DNA from: Sporosarcina globispora
Lineage (GTDB): Bacteria > Bacillota > Bacilli > Bacillales > Cytobacillaceae
DNA: 64,000 nt
Direction of reading: 5' to 3'
NCBI RefSeq assembly: GCF_001274725.1
Contig: NZ_LGUF01000007.1
Location: forward strand, 3,446,327 to 3,510,326
Shown here: positions 7,188-15,271 of the stretch, piece after piece
How positions within the stretch are numbered: position 1 is the stretch's first letter
Layout of the letters: each line of letters begins with the position of its first letter
Notes under the pieces: model-generated
Told to the model about the DNA's origin: nothing
The model's input: the letters and a program-made list of their open reading frames with translations, nothing else
Databases searched by the model: none
Made by a program: the position numbers and the translations under genes

Positions 7188-8141
7188 ATGAAACCCGTAT
7201 TAATGTATCCTATGACTAAGCATGAACTTCGGCTGCTCTTAAGAAGCAGGTGGCTTTTCAACTTTATAGTTCTTTTTTTCTTCCTCTCAGGACTTCTTTA
7301 CGTTTATGGACTTCAATCAGTAAAATCTGATCCGGCTGAAGTTTCATATGGTCTGGAAAAAGTTAATGCTAATATTGAAACAATGGGTGTTAATCCGGAA
7401 TATTACGGTCTAAAAGAAATAAAGCAGGAAGAAGAAGGAAAAGCAGAGTTTAGCCAATCTGCCTATAATCGTTCCATCGCCATGCTGATGAATCTGTCTT
7501 TATGGATGATTCCGATCATATGCATGATACTCGGCGGCACTTCCATTATTGCCGATAAAGAAAATGGAAGATTATCTTTATACAGAACCTATCAAGCTTC
7601 TTCATTCTATTATCTGATCAGTAAATTCCTGTCGTTAGTCCTCTGTTTATTTTTTGTAATAGGCGTGTCATATGGCTTATTTGGCTTAATTTTATCTTTG
7701 GCGGGAAGTTCTTTTGAAGCACACATCTATCAGGTGTTTCTTCTCGTAAATATCCTGTTAATCCTTGTATTCTCAGCTGTATCCTTACTGATTGGGACTA
7801 TTTCCAGGACAAGGATGCAAGGGCTGTCTTTAGCAATGTTTTTCTGGATCATTATTGTATTTGTATATGAATTCATCATTTTTTCAGTCATTGACTGGAT
7901 ACCTTTTTCATATAAGCAAATCAGCCTGTTTCTATTTATACTGCTTAATCCAGTTGAATCAGTCCGGGTATGGTCGATATCAAAATTGAATTCAGAATAT
8001 GTATTTGGGCCGGAATATTTAATTATTGAGAACTGGGGTACAAATGGAGCTCTAACACTTGCGCTTGTATTTTCAATTACGATAATCATTCTGATTACCT
8101 TCACATCATCATCCCAGTTTTTAAAGAAAAGGGGTATATAA
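7188..8141 (+). CDS. nosY: NosY-type ABC-2 permease
   Basis: A 317-residue protein with six predicted membrane segments and a large external loop between segments 1 and 2 (about residues 45-95, including YYGLKEIKQEEE). The GGTSIIADKENGRLSLYRTYQAS stretch is the cytoplasmic coupling region typical of ABC-2/NosY permeases. It starts at ATG behind GAGGAGGAATCAAA and is followed after one base by the ATPase gene. With NosF and NosD it forms the complex thought to transduce ATP hydrolysis to NosL/NosZ maturation. Confidence 0.87.
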   Translation: MKPVLMYPMTKHELRLLLRSRWLFNFIVLFFFLSGLLYVYGLQSVKSDPAEVSYGLEKVNANIETMGVNPEYYGLKEIKQEEEGKAEFSQSAYNRSIAMLMNLSLWMIPIICMILGGTSIIADKENGRLSLYRTYQASSFYYLISKFLSLVLCLFFVIGVSYGLFGLILSLAGSSFEAHIYQVFLLVNILLILVFSAVSLLIGTISRTRMQGLSLAMFFWIIIVFVYEFIIFSVIDWIPFSYKQISLFLFILLNPVESVRVWSISKLNSEYVFGPEYLIIENWGTNGALTLALVFSITIIILITFTSSSQFLKKRGI

Positions 8142-8142
8142 G

Positions 8143-8832
8143 TTGATATTGGAATTGAAGGATTTGTCCAAAGCTTATAAAAAAAAGACTGCATTGGCAT
8201 CGATGGGTCTGCGTATTGAAAAAGGAGAGTGTATTGTCTTATGCGGGGGGAATGGAGCGGGAAAAAGCACGATGATTAAATTGCTTACAGGTGTCGAAAA
8301 CCCGACCAAAGGGAGTGTTGTGTTTCATTCGAAACAGAAAAGACCCTTTGCTTACATGCCTGACCAAATGATTTTCCCATCGGAACTTACACCATATGAA
8401 ATTCTCGGTTATTATGGGCAATTTTTAAATAAGAACAAGGAATCGATTAAATTCGTACTAGAAAAAACAGGTTTGTGGAGCGAGCGGAACCAGAAAGCTG
8501 GAGGATTCTCAAAAGGGATGTCTCAGCGGCTTAATCTCGCCCAGTGCCTGCTGGCGGACACGGATATCTATATACTCGATGAACCGACAGATGGATTGGA
8601 TCCCTATTGGGTAATTCAGCTGAAGAAGATTATTAAGGAACTGAAAGAGAAGAATAAAACGATCATTGTCAGCAGCCATATCATGAGGGACGCCATTGAA
8701 ATCGCAGACAAACTAATCATCTTATTTAATGGGAAGTTAATATTTTATGGAACACTTAATCAAGTATATAAAGAATACAGATGCACTTCACTGGAGGATG
8801 CATTCCTTTCGATTCACAAAAGTGAACAATAA
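8143..8832 (+). CDS. nosF: NosF-type ABC ATPase
   Basis: A 229-residue nucleotide-binding protein: Walker A GGNGAGKST near residue 36, ABC signature FSKGMSQRL near 125, Walker B DIYILDEP with the catalytic Glu near 147, and the H-loop SSHIMRD near 185. It starts at TTG (8143) behind AAAGGGG at the end of nosY. Length and context fit NosF, partner of NosY. It is the last gene before a strong terminator. Confidence 0.88.
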   Translation: MILELKDLSKAYKKKTALASMGLRIEKGECIVLCGGNGAGKSTMIKLLTGVENPTKGSVVFHSKQKRPFAYMPDQMIFPSELTPYEILGYYGQFLNKNKESIKFVLEKTGLWSERNQKAGGFSKGMSQRLNLAQCLLADTDIYILDEPTDGLDPYWVIQLKKIIKELKEKNKTIIVSSHIMRDAIEIADKLIILFNGKLIFYGTLNQVYKEYRCTSLEDAFLSIHKSEQ

Positions 8833-8946
8833 TCGGGATAAGATGATAAAGCGATTCCATTCACCTGCATTTTGAAATAAAATCAATTGAAGACAATAGG
8901 CTAAAACTGGTCGAAATTAAGAAAAAGACTCCTTGATGGCAGCTGA

Positions 8947-8985
8947 GCATTATTTCCAATTAGAAATAATGCTTCTTTTATTTTT
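8947..8985 (+). terminator. terminator of the nirK-nos unit
   Basis: A perfect 10-bp stem GCATTATTTC/GAAATAATGC (8947-8972) followed by TTCTTTTATTTTT. The rest of the gap 8833-9133 is AT-rich and holds only the probable promoter of the next small gene. Confidence 0.88.
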
Positions 8986-9133
8986 ACAAATAAAGAATTT
9001 AGAATAAAAACAGCAGGAAATAGGAGACAATAGGAGCAGGAAAATAATTATATAAATTTTGTTATTTTCTGATAAAATAGGTCTATTTTAGTATATAATA
9101 AAATAACAATTAACTGTTTGGGGTGATCTTTTC

Positions 9134-9283
9134 ATGGAAAATAAACCATTCCATTATGACGGCAGTGTACAAATGAACTATGAAAAAAAAGACGAAACAA
9201 ACTCAAGCCTCCCATTTGAACTGACAGAAGAAATGAGAAAAAATATTGGCCGCAATCCATATTCACCTGATGAACAGGAATAA
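9134..9283 (+). CDS. small acidic protein, 49 residues, unknown
   Basis: A short frame with its own ribosome site (GGGGTGATC eight bases before the ATG) and its own terminator, so it looks like a single-gene unit. The protein is polar with no membrane segment: it opens MENKPFHYDGSVQMNYE and closes RKNIGRNPYSPDEQE. I recognise no family. Codon use is like that of its neighbours. Confidence 0.65.
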   Translation: MENKPFHYDGSVQMNYEKKDETNSSLPFELTEEMRKNIGRNPYSPDEQE

Positions 9284-9285
9284 AT

Positions 9286-9310
9286 GAGGACCCTACTGGG
9301 TCTTTTTTAT
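9286..9310 (+). terminator. terminator of the 49-residue gene
   Basis: GACCC-TACT-GGGTC followed by a seven-T run. Confidence 0.85.
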
Positions 9311-9370
9311 TTTTCAAGAAGGATTATTTTTCAAATAAGATGGGTAATGAAAGAGGTATGAGCAGATGAC

Positions 9371-9417
9371 TTGATTTTCTATTTTATTTTGAATATGATT
9401 ATCTCGAATTGAAAATA
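9371..9417 (+). promoter_or_regulatory. azoR promoter with MhqR-like operator
   Basis: TTGATT (9371-9376) and TATGAT (9394-9399) are separated by 17 bases. Directly downstream, TATCTCGAATTGAAAATA (9400-9417) agrees at 15 of 18 positions with the palindrome TATCTCGAATTCGAGATA known from the B. subtilis MhqR (quinone-sensing MarR) regulon, which includes azoreductase genes. The left half is perfect and the right half is degenerate. A site over the transcription start fits repression. Confidence 0.65.
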
Positions 9418-9502
9418 AAAAGATTCATACTGCAGGATGAATACATACTTTATTTCTGATTCAAACTAAAATGTCAATTCAAAATGGAAAGGTGATAGAA
9501 TT

Positions 9503-10138
9503 ATGGCTCAGGTTTTGTATATTACAGCACACCCTCATGATGATAAGGTGTCATATAGTATGGCAGCAGGAAAGGCTTTTATTGATTCATACAAGGAATC
9601 TAATTCAAATGACGAAATCGTTCATATTGATTTATACAAGGAAAATATCCCGCAAATTGATGTGGATGTTTTCAGCGGATGGGGTAAACTTCAGTCCGGA
9701 AAGGGATTTGAGGAGCTGTCTGAAGATGAAAAGGCAAAAGTAGGCCGTTTATCCGAACTAAGCGAACAGTTTGTTGCTGCCGATAAATATGTGTTTGTTA
9801 CACCGCTTTGGAACTTCTCATTCCCTCCAGTCATGAAAGCGTATCTTGATTCTGTGTCAGTAGCCGGCAAGACATTTAAGTATTCGGCTGAAGGCCCAAT
9901 TGGATTATTGACTGACAAAAAAGCTATTCACATCCAAGCGCGTGGAGGCATCTATTCCGAAGGACCTGCAGCAGAAATGGAAATGGGCCACCGCTACCTG
10001 ACAGTATTAATGCAATTCTTCGGTGTTCCTTCATTCGAGGGTCTGTTTGTTGAAGGGCACAATGCAATGCCAGATAAAGCTGAGGAAATCAAAGCAGATG
10101 CCATTGCCCGTGCAAAAGACAAAGCGAAAACATTCTAA
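9503..10138 (+). CDS. azoR: FMN-dependent NADH-azoreductase
   Basis: A 211-residue flavodoxin-like enzyme using FMN and NADH to reduce azo compounds and quinones by two electrons. The N-terminus [20 protein letters not shown], the FMN-contacting [17 protein letters not shown] at about 95-111, and the [12 protein letters not shown] loop near 150 are family hallmarks (AzoR/AcpD). The start ATG is preceded by AAAGGTGATAGAATT. It is a single gene with its own promoter and terminator. In B. subtilis such enzymes protect against quinones and catechols and are induced through MhqR or YodB. Confidence 0.95.
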   Translation: MAQVLYITAHPHDDKVSYSMAAGKAFIDSYKESNSNDEIVHIDLYKENIPQIDVDVFSGWGKLQSGKGFEELSEDEKAKVGRLSELSEQFVAADKYVFVTPLWNFSFPPVMKAYLDSVSVAGKTFKYSAEGPIGLLTDKKAIHIQARGGIYSEGPAAEMEMGHRYLTVLMQFFGVPSFEGLFVEGHNAMPDKAEEIKADAIARAKDKAKTF

Positions 10139-10143
10139 CCTAA

Positions 10144-10172
10144 AGCAGCGGATTTCCGCTGCTTTTTCTTTT
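10144..10172 (+). terminator. azoR terminator
   Basis: AGCAGCGG/CCGCTGCT stem followed by TTTTTCTTTTT. Confidence 0.9.
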
Positions 10173-10218
10173 TGACTAGGCATATATATGTAGAGCTCTT
10201 GTCCTTAATGAATAGTAT

Positions 10219-10395
10219 AATAAAGTGAAACTTTAATCAGCGGGGTGTTTTTCCCTTCTGATTGTTAGTTGAACAAATCGGGCCTATACGGGCAGTTTGA
10301 TTCTCCTATATCCTCTTTCGATTCCTCTGAGTCTTGAAGGGGGGGCTTACTAACCGTTAGACTGCGATAAAGGCAGTTGAATAGCTGCGAACGAA
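10219..10395 (+). repeat. structured leader / candidate dispersed intergenic element
   Basis: About 180 bases that are not coding and are less AT-rich than the surroundings. They start with GTGAAACTTTAATCAG and contain a hairpin (AATCAG...GGG/CCC...CTGATT, 10235-10263), a GGGCCTATACGGGC block, and a GGGGGGCTTACTAACCG block before the ribosome site of the next gene. Blocks of this kind recur between genes in Bacillus genomes as far as I recall, but I cannot check copy number here. It could be a repeat or a cis-acting RNA leader. Confidence 0.4.
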
Positions 10396-10408
10396 AGGGG
10401 GAAGATTT

Positions 10409-11008
10409 GTGAAAATTTCAGAATTCAGCCCCAGTCATTTTAATGAGGATGATGTCTCCAAGCTGCTGTACTATGGGATTGAGGATAATCTGCAAAAAGG
10501 GGATTTAATCTTTGTTCCTGGAAGCAGCAAAGCAGCAGAATATCGGTTGCCTGAAGCCATTAGACTTTATCATGAAGGCAGGGCGAAAAAGCTGCTTTTC
10601 TCCGGTGGTGTGAAATGGCCTGGGAATGAGTTGACTGAAGCAGAGTTTTTAATGAAAAAAGCAATCGAGTATGGAATTCCTGCAAGGGACATTTTCATTG
10701 AAAATATATCTCTCCATACAAAAGAAAATGTACTCGCCTCTATGCTGTTCATGGATCGGATGTGCGGTCTGGAGAACATATCGAATATCATTATTGTGAC
10801 GGCTCCTTTTCACATGAGAAGGATGCACTTGACATTAATGACATTTATGCCAAAGTGGATTCAATATTCTCTAGTTTATGCTGATGATGGTGCAACCGGG
10901 AAGGAACAATGGCAGCAGAATCCATATGGAAAAAAAAGAGCATTTGACGAAGCAGGGAAAATAATCGACTATGTAAAAAAAGGCATTCTAATTGATCTTG
11001 CAATCTAA
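10409..11008 (+). CDS. YdcF/SanA/ElyC-like DUF218 protein
   Basis: A 199-residue cytoplasmic protein of the DUF218 fold. The opening strand DLIFVPGSSKAAEYRLPEA, the RAKKLLFSGG turn, the SLHTKENVLAS block (Asn/Glu motif) and the IIIVTAPFHMRRMHLT segment correspond to conserved blocks of YdcF/SanA/ElyC proteins. Unlike many SanA/ElyC members it has no N-terminal membrane anchor. Members have been linked to nucleotide binding or envelope quality control; a precise role is unknown. It starts at GTG (10409) behind AAAGGGGGAAG and lies after an unusually long structured leader. Confidence 0.85.
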   Translation: MKISEFSPSHFNEDDVSKLLYYGIEDNLQKGDLIFVPGSSKAAEYRLPEAIRLYHEGRAKKLLFSGGVKWPGNELTEAEFLMKKAIEYGIPARDIFIENISLHTKENVLASMLFMDRMCGLENISNIIIVTAPFHMRRMHLTLMTFMPKWIQYSLVYADDGATGKEQWQQNPYGKKRAFDEAGKIIDYVKKGILIDLAI

Positions 11009-11020
11009 TTTTTCATGAGG

Positions 11021-11057
11021 AATCCCCGCCAAAATCAAGTGGCAGGGATTCTTTTTA
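11021..11057. terminator. bidirectional terminator
   Basis: AATCCC-c-GCC pairs with GGC-a-GGGATT, followed by CTTTTTA. It separates the DUF218 gene from convergent cwlJ. Confidence 0.85.
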
Positions 11058-11483
11058 AAACGTATTGTAAATGTTGGAACATTCTTCTCCAGTAGGCTCA
11101 TAGAAGCAATGCAGCTTATATTTTCCCGCAAACGGCTGATTATACCATGTGGGTGGACATTCCCCAGGAGGTCTGAAATACCAAAGAGAAAACTTAGATG
11201 GCCAAACCCGCTCTCCTTGGACAGCCCTCCGTGCAAGCCTTTTTTCCACTTCTCTCGCCCTCTGATAAAAATAGCCCTTCTGTACAGCCTCAAAAGCATG
11301 CGGCTGATAAATCATTTGAGGTATGGTTCGAATTCCTGTGAAATCGGAGCAATTACCCCGAATTCTGTTAATCCCAACATTTCCGACCATAAGCATGCCC
11401 TGCTCTCCCTCTCCTTCAGCCTCAGCCCGAAGGAGGCGGGCCAGTAAATCTATATCTTCTTCCCGTGCCTTTACAACTGCCAT
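11055..11483 (-). CDS. cwlJ: spore cortex-lytic hydrolase CwlJ
   Basis: A 142-residue protein, exactly the usual CwlJ length, of the SleB/CwlJ hydrolase_2 family. Visible family blocks are DIDLLARLLRAEAEGEG (with the conserved Glu), GMLMVGNVGINRI, IYQPHAFEAVQKGYFYQ and a C-terminal WYFRPPGECPPTWYNQPFAG. It has no signal peptide, as expected, because CwlJ is made in the mother cell and assembled into the coat. It acts in germination, where it is triggered by Ca-dipicolinate to degrade cortex peptidoglycan. In B. subtilis gerQ follows cwlJ; no gerQ is next to it here. The start ATG follows GAAGGTGAG. Confidence 0.93.
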   Translation of the reverse strand: MAVVKAREEDIDLLARLLRAEAEGEGEQGMLMVGNVGINRIRGNCSDFTGIRTIPQMIYQPHAFEAVQKGYFYQRAREVEKRLARRAVQGERVWPSKFSLWYFRPPGECPPTWYNQPFAGKYKLHCFYEPTGEECSNIYNTF

Positions 11484-11607
11484 CTATCTCACCTTCGTCT
11501 CCATAGTTTTAATTAGGATGATATATGGTATGCAAGAAAGGAGTAAATGTTAAAAGACTGGATGTCATGGGGCTGCATGTCTGCTTTTAATGCAATGTCA
11601 GCAAGGT

Positions 11608-11634
11608 AAAAGCTCCTGCAATAGCGTGAGCTTT
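11608..11634 (-). terminator. terminator of the CAP-domain gene
   Basis: AAAGCTC (11609-11615) pairs with GAGCTTT (11628-11634); on the minus strand a short T run follows. Confidence 0.6.
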
Positions 11635-11635
11635 G

Positions 11636-12778
11636 TCATTTGGCATAAAAATTTTCCGTATAGTAAGGCTGTGACTTAGAATTAAAAGCTACGCCAACAC
11701 CTAAATATTCATAGTCTCCACGCAGAATATTTTTACGGTGGCCCAATGAGTTCATTAGCCCTTCATGAGCAAATATACTGCTGAATTGACCGGAAGCAAG
11801 GTTTTCTCCAGCAACCATAAACGAAACTTCATCTGCTTGCATTCTGTCAAAAGGAGATAGGCCCTGCAGGTTGGTGTGATCAAAATAATTGTTTTCCGCC
11901 ATGTCGCTGCTGTGCTTTCGCGCCGTTTCCTTAACAGTATCATCCCACTCGAGCACAGGCACTCCGTGATTCACTCTCTCGGCATTTGTAATATCGAAAA
12001 GCTGATATTCAAATCCTTCCTTTAGAGTGCTGCTGGGACTAGCATAAAAGGAATCTTTTTGATCTTCAAGTGATTTACTGATAATTCGGATAGAGGTCAC
12101 CGTATTATCACGATGCTTATCATAGAAAATGGTTACATAATTCCCATCCAATTCGTATAGGTCATAATCCCGATTCTCTTCAAGCTGATAGATAACAAAG
12201 CCTTTTCTCATTTTGTCCAGTGGATCTCCAAGCTGCTGCAAAACTGAGGACTTCGGAGTTCCATAAGCAATCTCTTTTGATGAAGAAATAAGATCCTGAT
12301 TAGTATAGATGCCTGCAGCTTTCCCTTGCTTGTCATAAGCGACCATTACGAAGTTTTGATATCGATCATGATAAGCATGCCAGTCTATTCCAAATTCACT
12401 TGCGGAGGAACGTTTCGATGGGCCAAGCTTGCTTTCGATTTCCGTTTTGTCATCTCCAATTTCTATATTATGAATTGAAAAGGTTTGTTCTTCAGGAGCC
12501 TCCAAAACAGGCTTTTGGGCTTGCTCCTCAGGAGTTTGGTTTTTCTCGCCAGTGTATTGCCCGATGACCTGTAAGAATTCATCTGCCCAAATTTGTGCCT
12601 CTTCGAACACACCATTCAATATAGCCATCATTTCCTCATTATCTTTGAAAAGCTGGAAATCAGATTTTATATTATCGATAACAGTTCCTGATTTCGATTC
12701 ATCAGCCAGTTTTCCCTCCGACTGTGAAAAGGCGAAACCGAGAACTAATAAAATAAAAACTATTAAGAATTTCCTCAA
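11636..12778 (-). CDS. ylbC: secreted CAP-domain protein, YlbC-like
   Basis: A 380-residue exported protein. I chose the TTG at 12778 because GGGAGGAG lies 5-6 bases before it; an ATG at 12793 gives 385 residues. A signal peptide (KFLIVFILLVLGFAFSQ) is followed by a spacer with many Glu/Gln, a CAP-associated N domain at about 110-240 (IEIGDDKTEIESKLG, YGTPKSSVLQQLGDP), and a C-terminal CAP/SCP domain with LFDITNAERVNHGVP, HSSDMAENNYFDHTNLQG, AGENLASG and GHRKNILRGDYEYLGVG. The His/Glu residues of the CAP cavity are present. B. subtilis YlbC has the same architecture; its role is unknown but likely envelope- or sporulation-related. Confidence 0.9.
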   Translation of the reverse strand: MRKFLIVFILLVLGFAFSQSEGKLADESKSGTVIDNIKSDFQLFKDNEEMMAILNGVFEEAQIWADEFLQVIGQYTGEKNQTPEEQAQKPVLEAPEEQTFSIHNIEIGDDKTEIESKLGPSKRSSASEFGIDWHAYHDRYQNFVMVAYDKQGKAAGIYTNQDLISSSKEIAYGTPKSSVLQQLGDPLDKMRKGFVIYQLEENRDYDLYELDGNYVTIFYDKHRDNTVTSIRIISKSLEDQKDSFYASPSSTLKEGFEYQLFDITNAERVNHGVPVLEWDDTVKETARKHSSDMAENNYFDHTNLQGLSPFDRMQADEVSFMVAGENLASGQFSSIFAHEGLMNSLGHRKNILRGDYEYLGVGVAFNSKSQPYYTENFYAK

Positions 12779-13010
12779 AAAATCTCCTCCCATATACCTT
12801 TCATCCCGATATCAAAGGTATGCCCATTCATTATAAGATTTAAAAATCTGCAATTGCAAAACATTGAAGTCTTCCTTATTTTTCTACCCCGTTTGTTTTA
12901 TTCACTAACCCTTTGGTATGTTGAATAGATATTTTCCGTTTTTAAAAGGATAGATTGGGTAACATAATTATAAAAATGAACAGAAGCAGAGCAGTTACAA
13001 AGGGGGAAGC

Positions 13011-13838
13011 ATGTTGAAATTAACACCTGAACAGAGAATCGAACTCCATGGATTTAATAATCTGACAAAGTCATTGAGCTTTAATATGTATGATGTATGT
13101 TATACCAAGACGAGGGAAGAGCGTGAAGCCTATATAGATTATATCGATGAGCAATACAGTGCGGAGCGCCTAACCAAAATACTTAAAAATGTTTCCGACA
13201 TTATTGGCGCACATGTGTTAAATGTGGCTCAGCAGGATTATGTTCCCCAGGGTGCAAGTGTAACCGTTCTTGTTTCTGAGGGGCCAGTTGTAGAGGTTCC
13301 TTATGAATCGTATGATGAATCGCCAGGACCACTCCCTGATAATGTGGTTATGCAGCTGGATAAAAGCCATATAACTGTCCATACTTATCCTGAATATCAC
13401 CCTGATGAAGGCATCAGCACATTCAGAGCTGATATTGATGTATCAACCTGCGGAGAGATTTCCCCGCTGAAGGCACTGAACTACCTTATTCATTCCTTTG
13501 ATACAGACATCATGACGATTGATTATAGAGTCAGGGGATTTACACGTGATAAAGACGGGAAGAAACTCTATATCGACCACGATATCAGTTCGATTCAAAA
13601 TTATATTCCTGATGTGGTAAAAGAAGATTTTGATATGATCGATGTGAATATTTATCAGGCTCACACCTTTCATACCAAATGTAAGATTCGGGATTTCGAT
13701 TTGGATAATTATTTGTTTGGATATACGAAAGATAAGCTTGGTCCCCAGGAAGTCGAAGAGATTACCGATCGGCTTACAACAGAGATGGACGAGATTTTTT
13801 ACGGTAAAAATATTAAACCCGGATCAATATCAGAATGA
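13011..13838 (+). CDS. speD: S-adenosylmethionine decarboxylase, E. coli-type
   Basis: A 275-residue pyruvoyl enzyme that makes decarboxylated AdoMet, the aminopropyl donor for spermidine. It follows the long E. coli SpeD form almost throughout: [70 protein letters not shown] and [11 protein letters not shown]. The self-cleavage site is K118-S119, the Ser becoming the pyruvoyl group; the catalytic Cys lies in STCG. B. subtilis uses a quite different form of about 126 residues, so this gene type is notable in a Bacillaceae genome and may have been acquired. No speE is adjacent. The start ATG follows AAAGGGGGAAGC. Confidence 0.95.
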   Translation: MLKLTPEQRIELHGFNNLTKSLSFNMYDVCYTKTREEREAYIDYIDEQYSAERLTKILKNVSDIIGAHVLNVAQQDYVPQGASVTVLVSEGPVVEVPYESYDESPGPLPDNVVMQLDKSHITVHTYPEYHPDEGISTFRADIDVSTCGEISPLKALNYLIHSFDTDIMTIDYRVRGFTRDKDGKKLYIDHDISSIQNYIPDVVKEDFDMIDVNIYQAHTFHTKCKIRDFDLDNYLFGYTKDKLGPQEVEEITDRLTTEMDEIFYGKNIKPGSISE

Positions 13839-13910
13839 CAGGTATGACTCCAGAATAAGTGTTTTTATCAAAGACCAAACCGAATAGTACCTGTAAGAAG
13901 GCAAAACTAA

Positions 13911-13946
13911 AACCAGGAGAAGAGCATATTCTCCTGGTTCTTTTTG
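13911..13946 (+). terminator. speD terminator
   Basis: A 10-bp stem AACCAGGAGA/TCTCCTGGTT followed by CTTTTT. Confidence 0.9.
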
Positions 13947-14036
13947 AACTGTCTGATGGATTCACTTAGTTTGTGATGCCTCCGCAGATTTTCCTATTAG
14001 TCCATCTAAAGCACATACCAAAAAGATTCACATATC

Positions 14037-14972
14037 CTATTTCCAGAACTTCCACCATTTTTTCTCGGGTTCCTGTGCAGCAGCTGCACTTCGGAAGGAA
14101 ACAATCATATCCTGAAAAACTTCTTCCCGCTGCTTCACCTCATGCCAGTATTGTTCGCGTTCTTTATTAATGGTTTCGATATAAATTTCCCTGTCTGTAT
14201 TTAACGTTTCGATCAGTGAACTGATTTCGGTGCTGGTCACCTCAGCAGAAGAGGAGATGTAATGAATCATGGTTTTGAACTCTTCAGAAGAGGCTTCTGA
14301 GGACTCTGCCAGTTTTTTTGTTAAATGATGAATCTGATCGGATGTTCGCTTTGTACTCTTTCCAACCCGCTTCGAAAGAGTTCCGAACGCCTCGGAAGTA
14401 TCATCCGATGCCTGCTCAATCCTTTCAGCCAGTGTTTCGATTTCTTCTTTTGTTTTTTCGCCAGATTTATAGATCGAATCAGACAGACTTTTAACAGTAT
14501 GCAATGAGCCTTTGGAAACCTCTTTTTTCACTTCGTCTAAAACTTCCTTTCGAATGCTGATGCGAATTTCATTTCTGACATCTGCAATTAAACTGTCCTT
14601 GAAACTTTCCATTAATGTCATAAATTGTTCAGCATCGATGACTGACGGATGTTCTGTATGTAATGCTGTTTCCTGATCTATTGCCGCCAAAGAGGTTTCA
14701 TTTGCTTCTGCAATTGTTTCGGAATCATAGTCCATATGTTTTTGCATTAATTCGCGGATCATTTCTTTGCCCAGGTTTTTATCGCGCATTTGCTTCACTT
14801 TATCAAGCAATTCAATTTCATGGTTTGTATAGAATCGGGCACCCTGTTTTGACCGGGGGATCAGTAAAAGCCCGTTTAAATCCTTTTCCCATTGCCTTAA
14901 TGTCCCAGGAGGCACATTCAGCATTTTCGAAACCTCTTTAATTGTATAAGCCTTCATATATTGCGTATCCAT
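14037..14972 (-). CDS. MerR-type DNA-binding protein with long coiled coil (DUF3967-like)
   Basis: A 311-residue protein starting at the ATG behind AAAGGGCTGAGTAAA; two in-frame ATGs further up lack a site. Residues 1-70 form a MerR-like winged helix (AYTIKEVSKMLNVPPGTLRQWEKDL, RFYTNHEIELLDKVK). A Glu-rich linker is followed by about 150 residues of heptad-type helix (about 120-280), and the end is a conserved-looking aromatic/basic tail KKWWKFWK. The layout resembles DUF3967 proteins and the polar chromosome anchor RacA of B. subtilis, in which an HTH domain is joined to a coiled coil. A structural or chromosome-tethering role is possible; a classical effector domain is absent. Confidence 0.8.
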   Translation of the reverse strand: MDTQYMKAYTIKEVSKMLNVPPGTLRQWEKDLNGLLLIPRSKQGARFYTNHEIELLDKVKQMRDKNLGKEMIRELMQKHMDYDSETIAEANETSLAAIDQETALHTEHPSVIDAEQFMTLMESFKDSLIADVRNEIRISIRKEVLDEVKKEVSKGSLHTVKSLSDSIYKSGEKTKEEIETLAERIEQASDDTSEAFGTLSKRVGKSTKRTSDQIHHLTKKLAESSEASSEEFKTMIHYISSSAEVTSTEISSLIETLNTDREIYIETINKEREQYWHEVKQREEVFQDMIVSFRSAAAAQEPEKKWWKFWK

Positions 14973-15271
14973 TTTACTCAGCCCTTTCATCAAAAAATAG
15001 ATTCTGAATGATTCGGAAGTCAGTTCCGAAACAATTTCTAATTAACCTATTCAGCAAGCTATCCTGTTTTTTCCTGCCGCTTGACAAAAGCTATCAAAAG
15101 AAGACGATTTTCATCAGAAAAAAGCAATAATGCGGCATTTTGACAAAAAACCTGAAGAAATTCACAGTCAGCAAGCAATTTGTCATCTCTGGCGGGGTAT
15201 GGCACAATGAACAATGAGTTTAGCAAACTAGAAAATTAAAAACAGCAGGAATTAAAAGGGAGTATGGTAAA

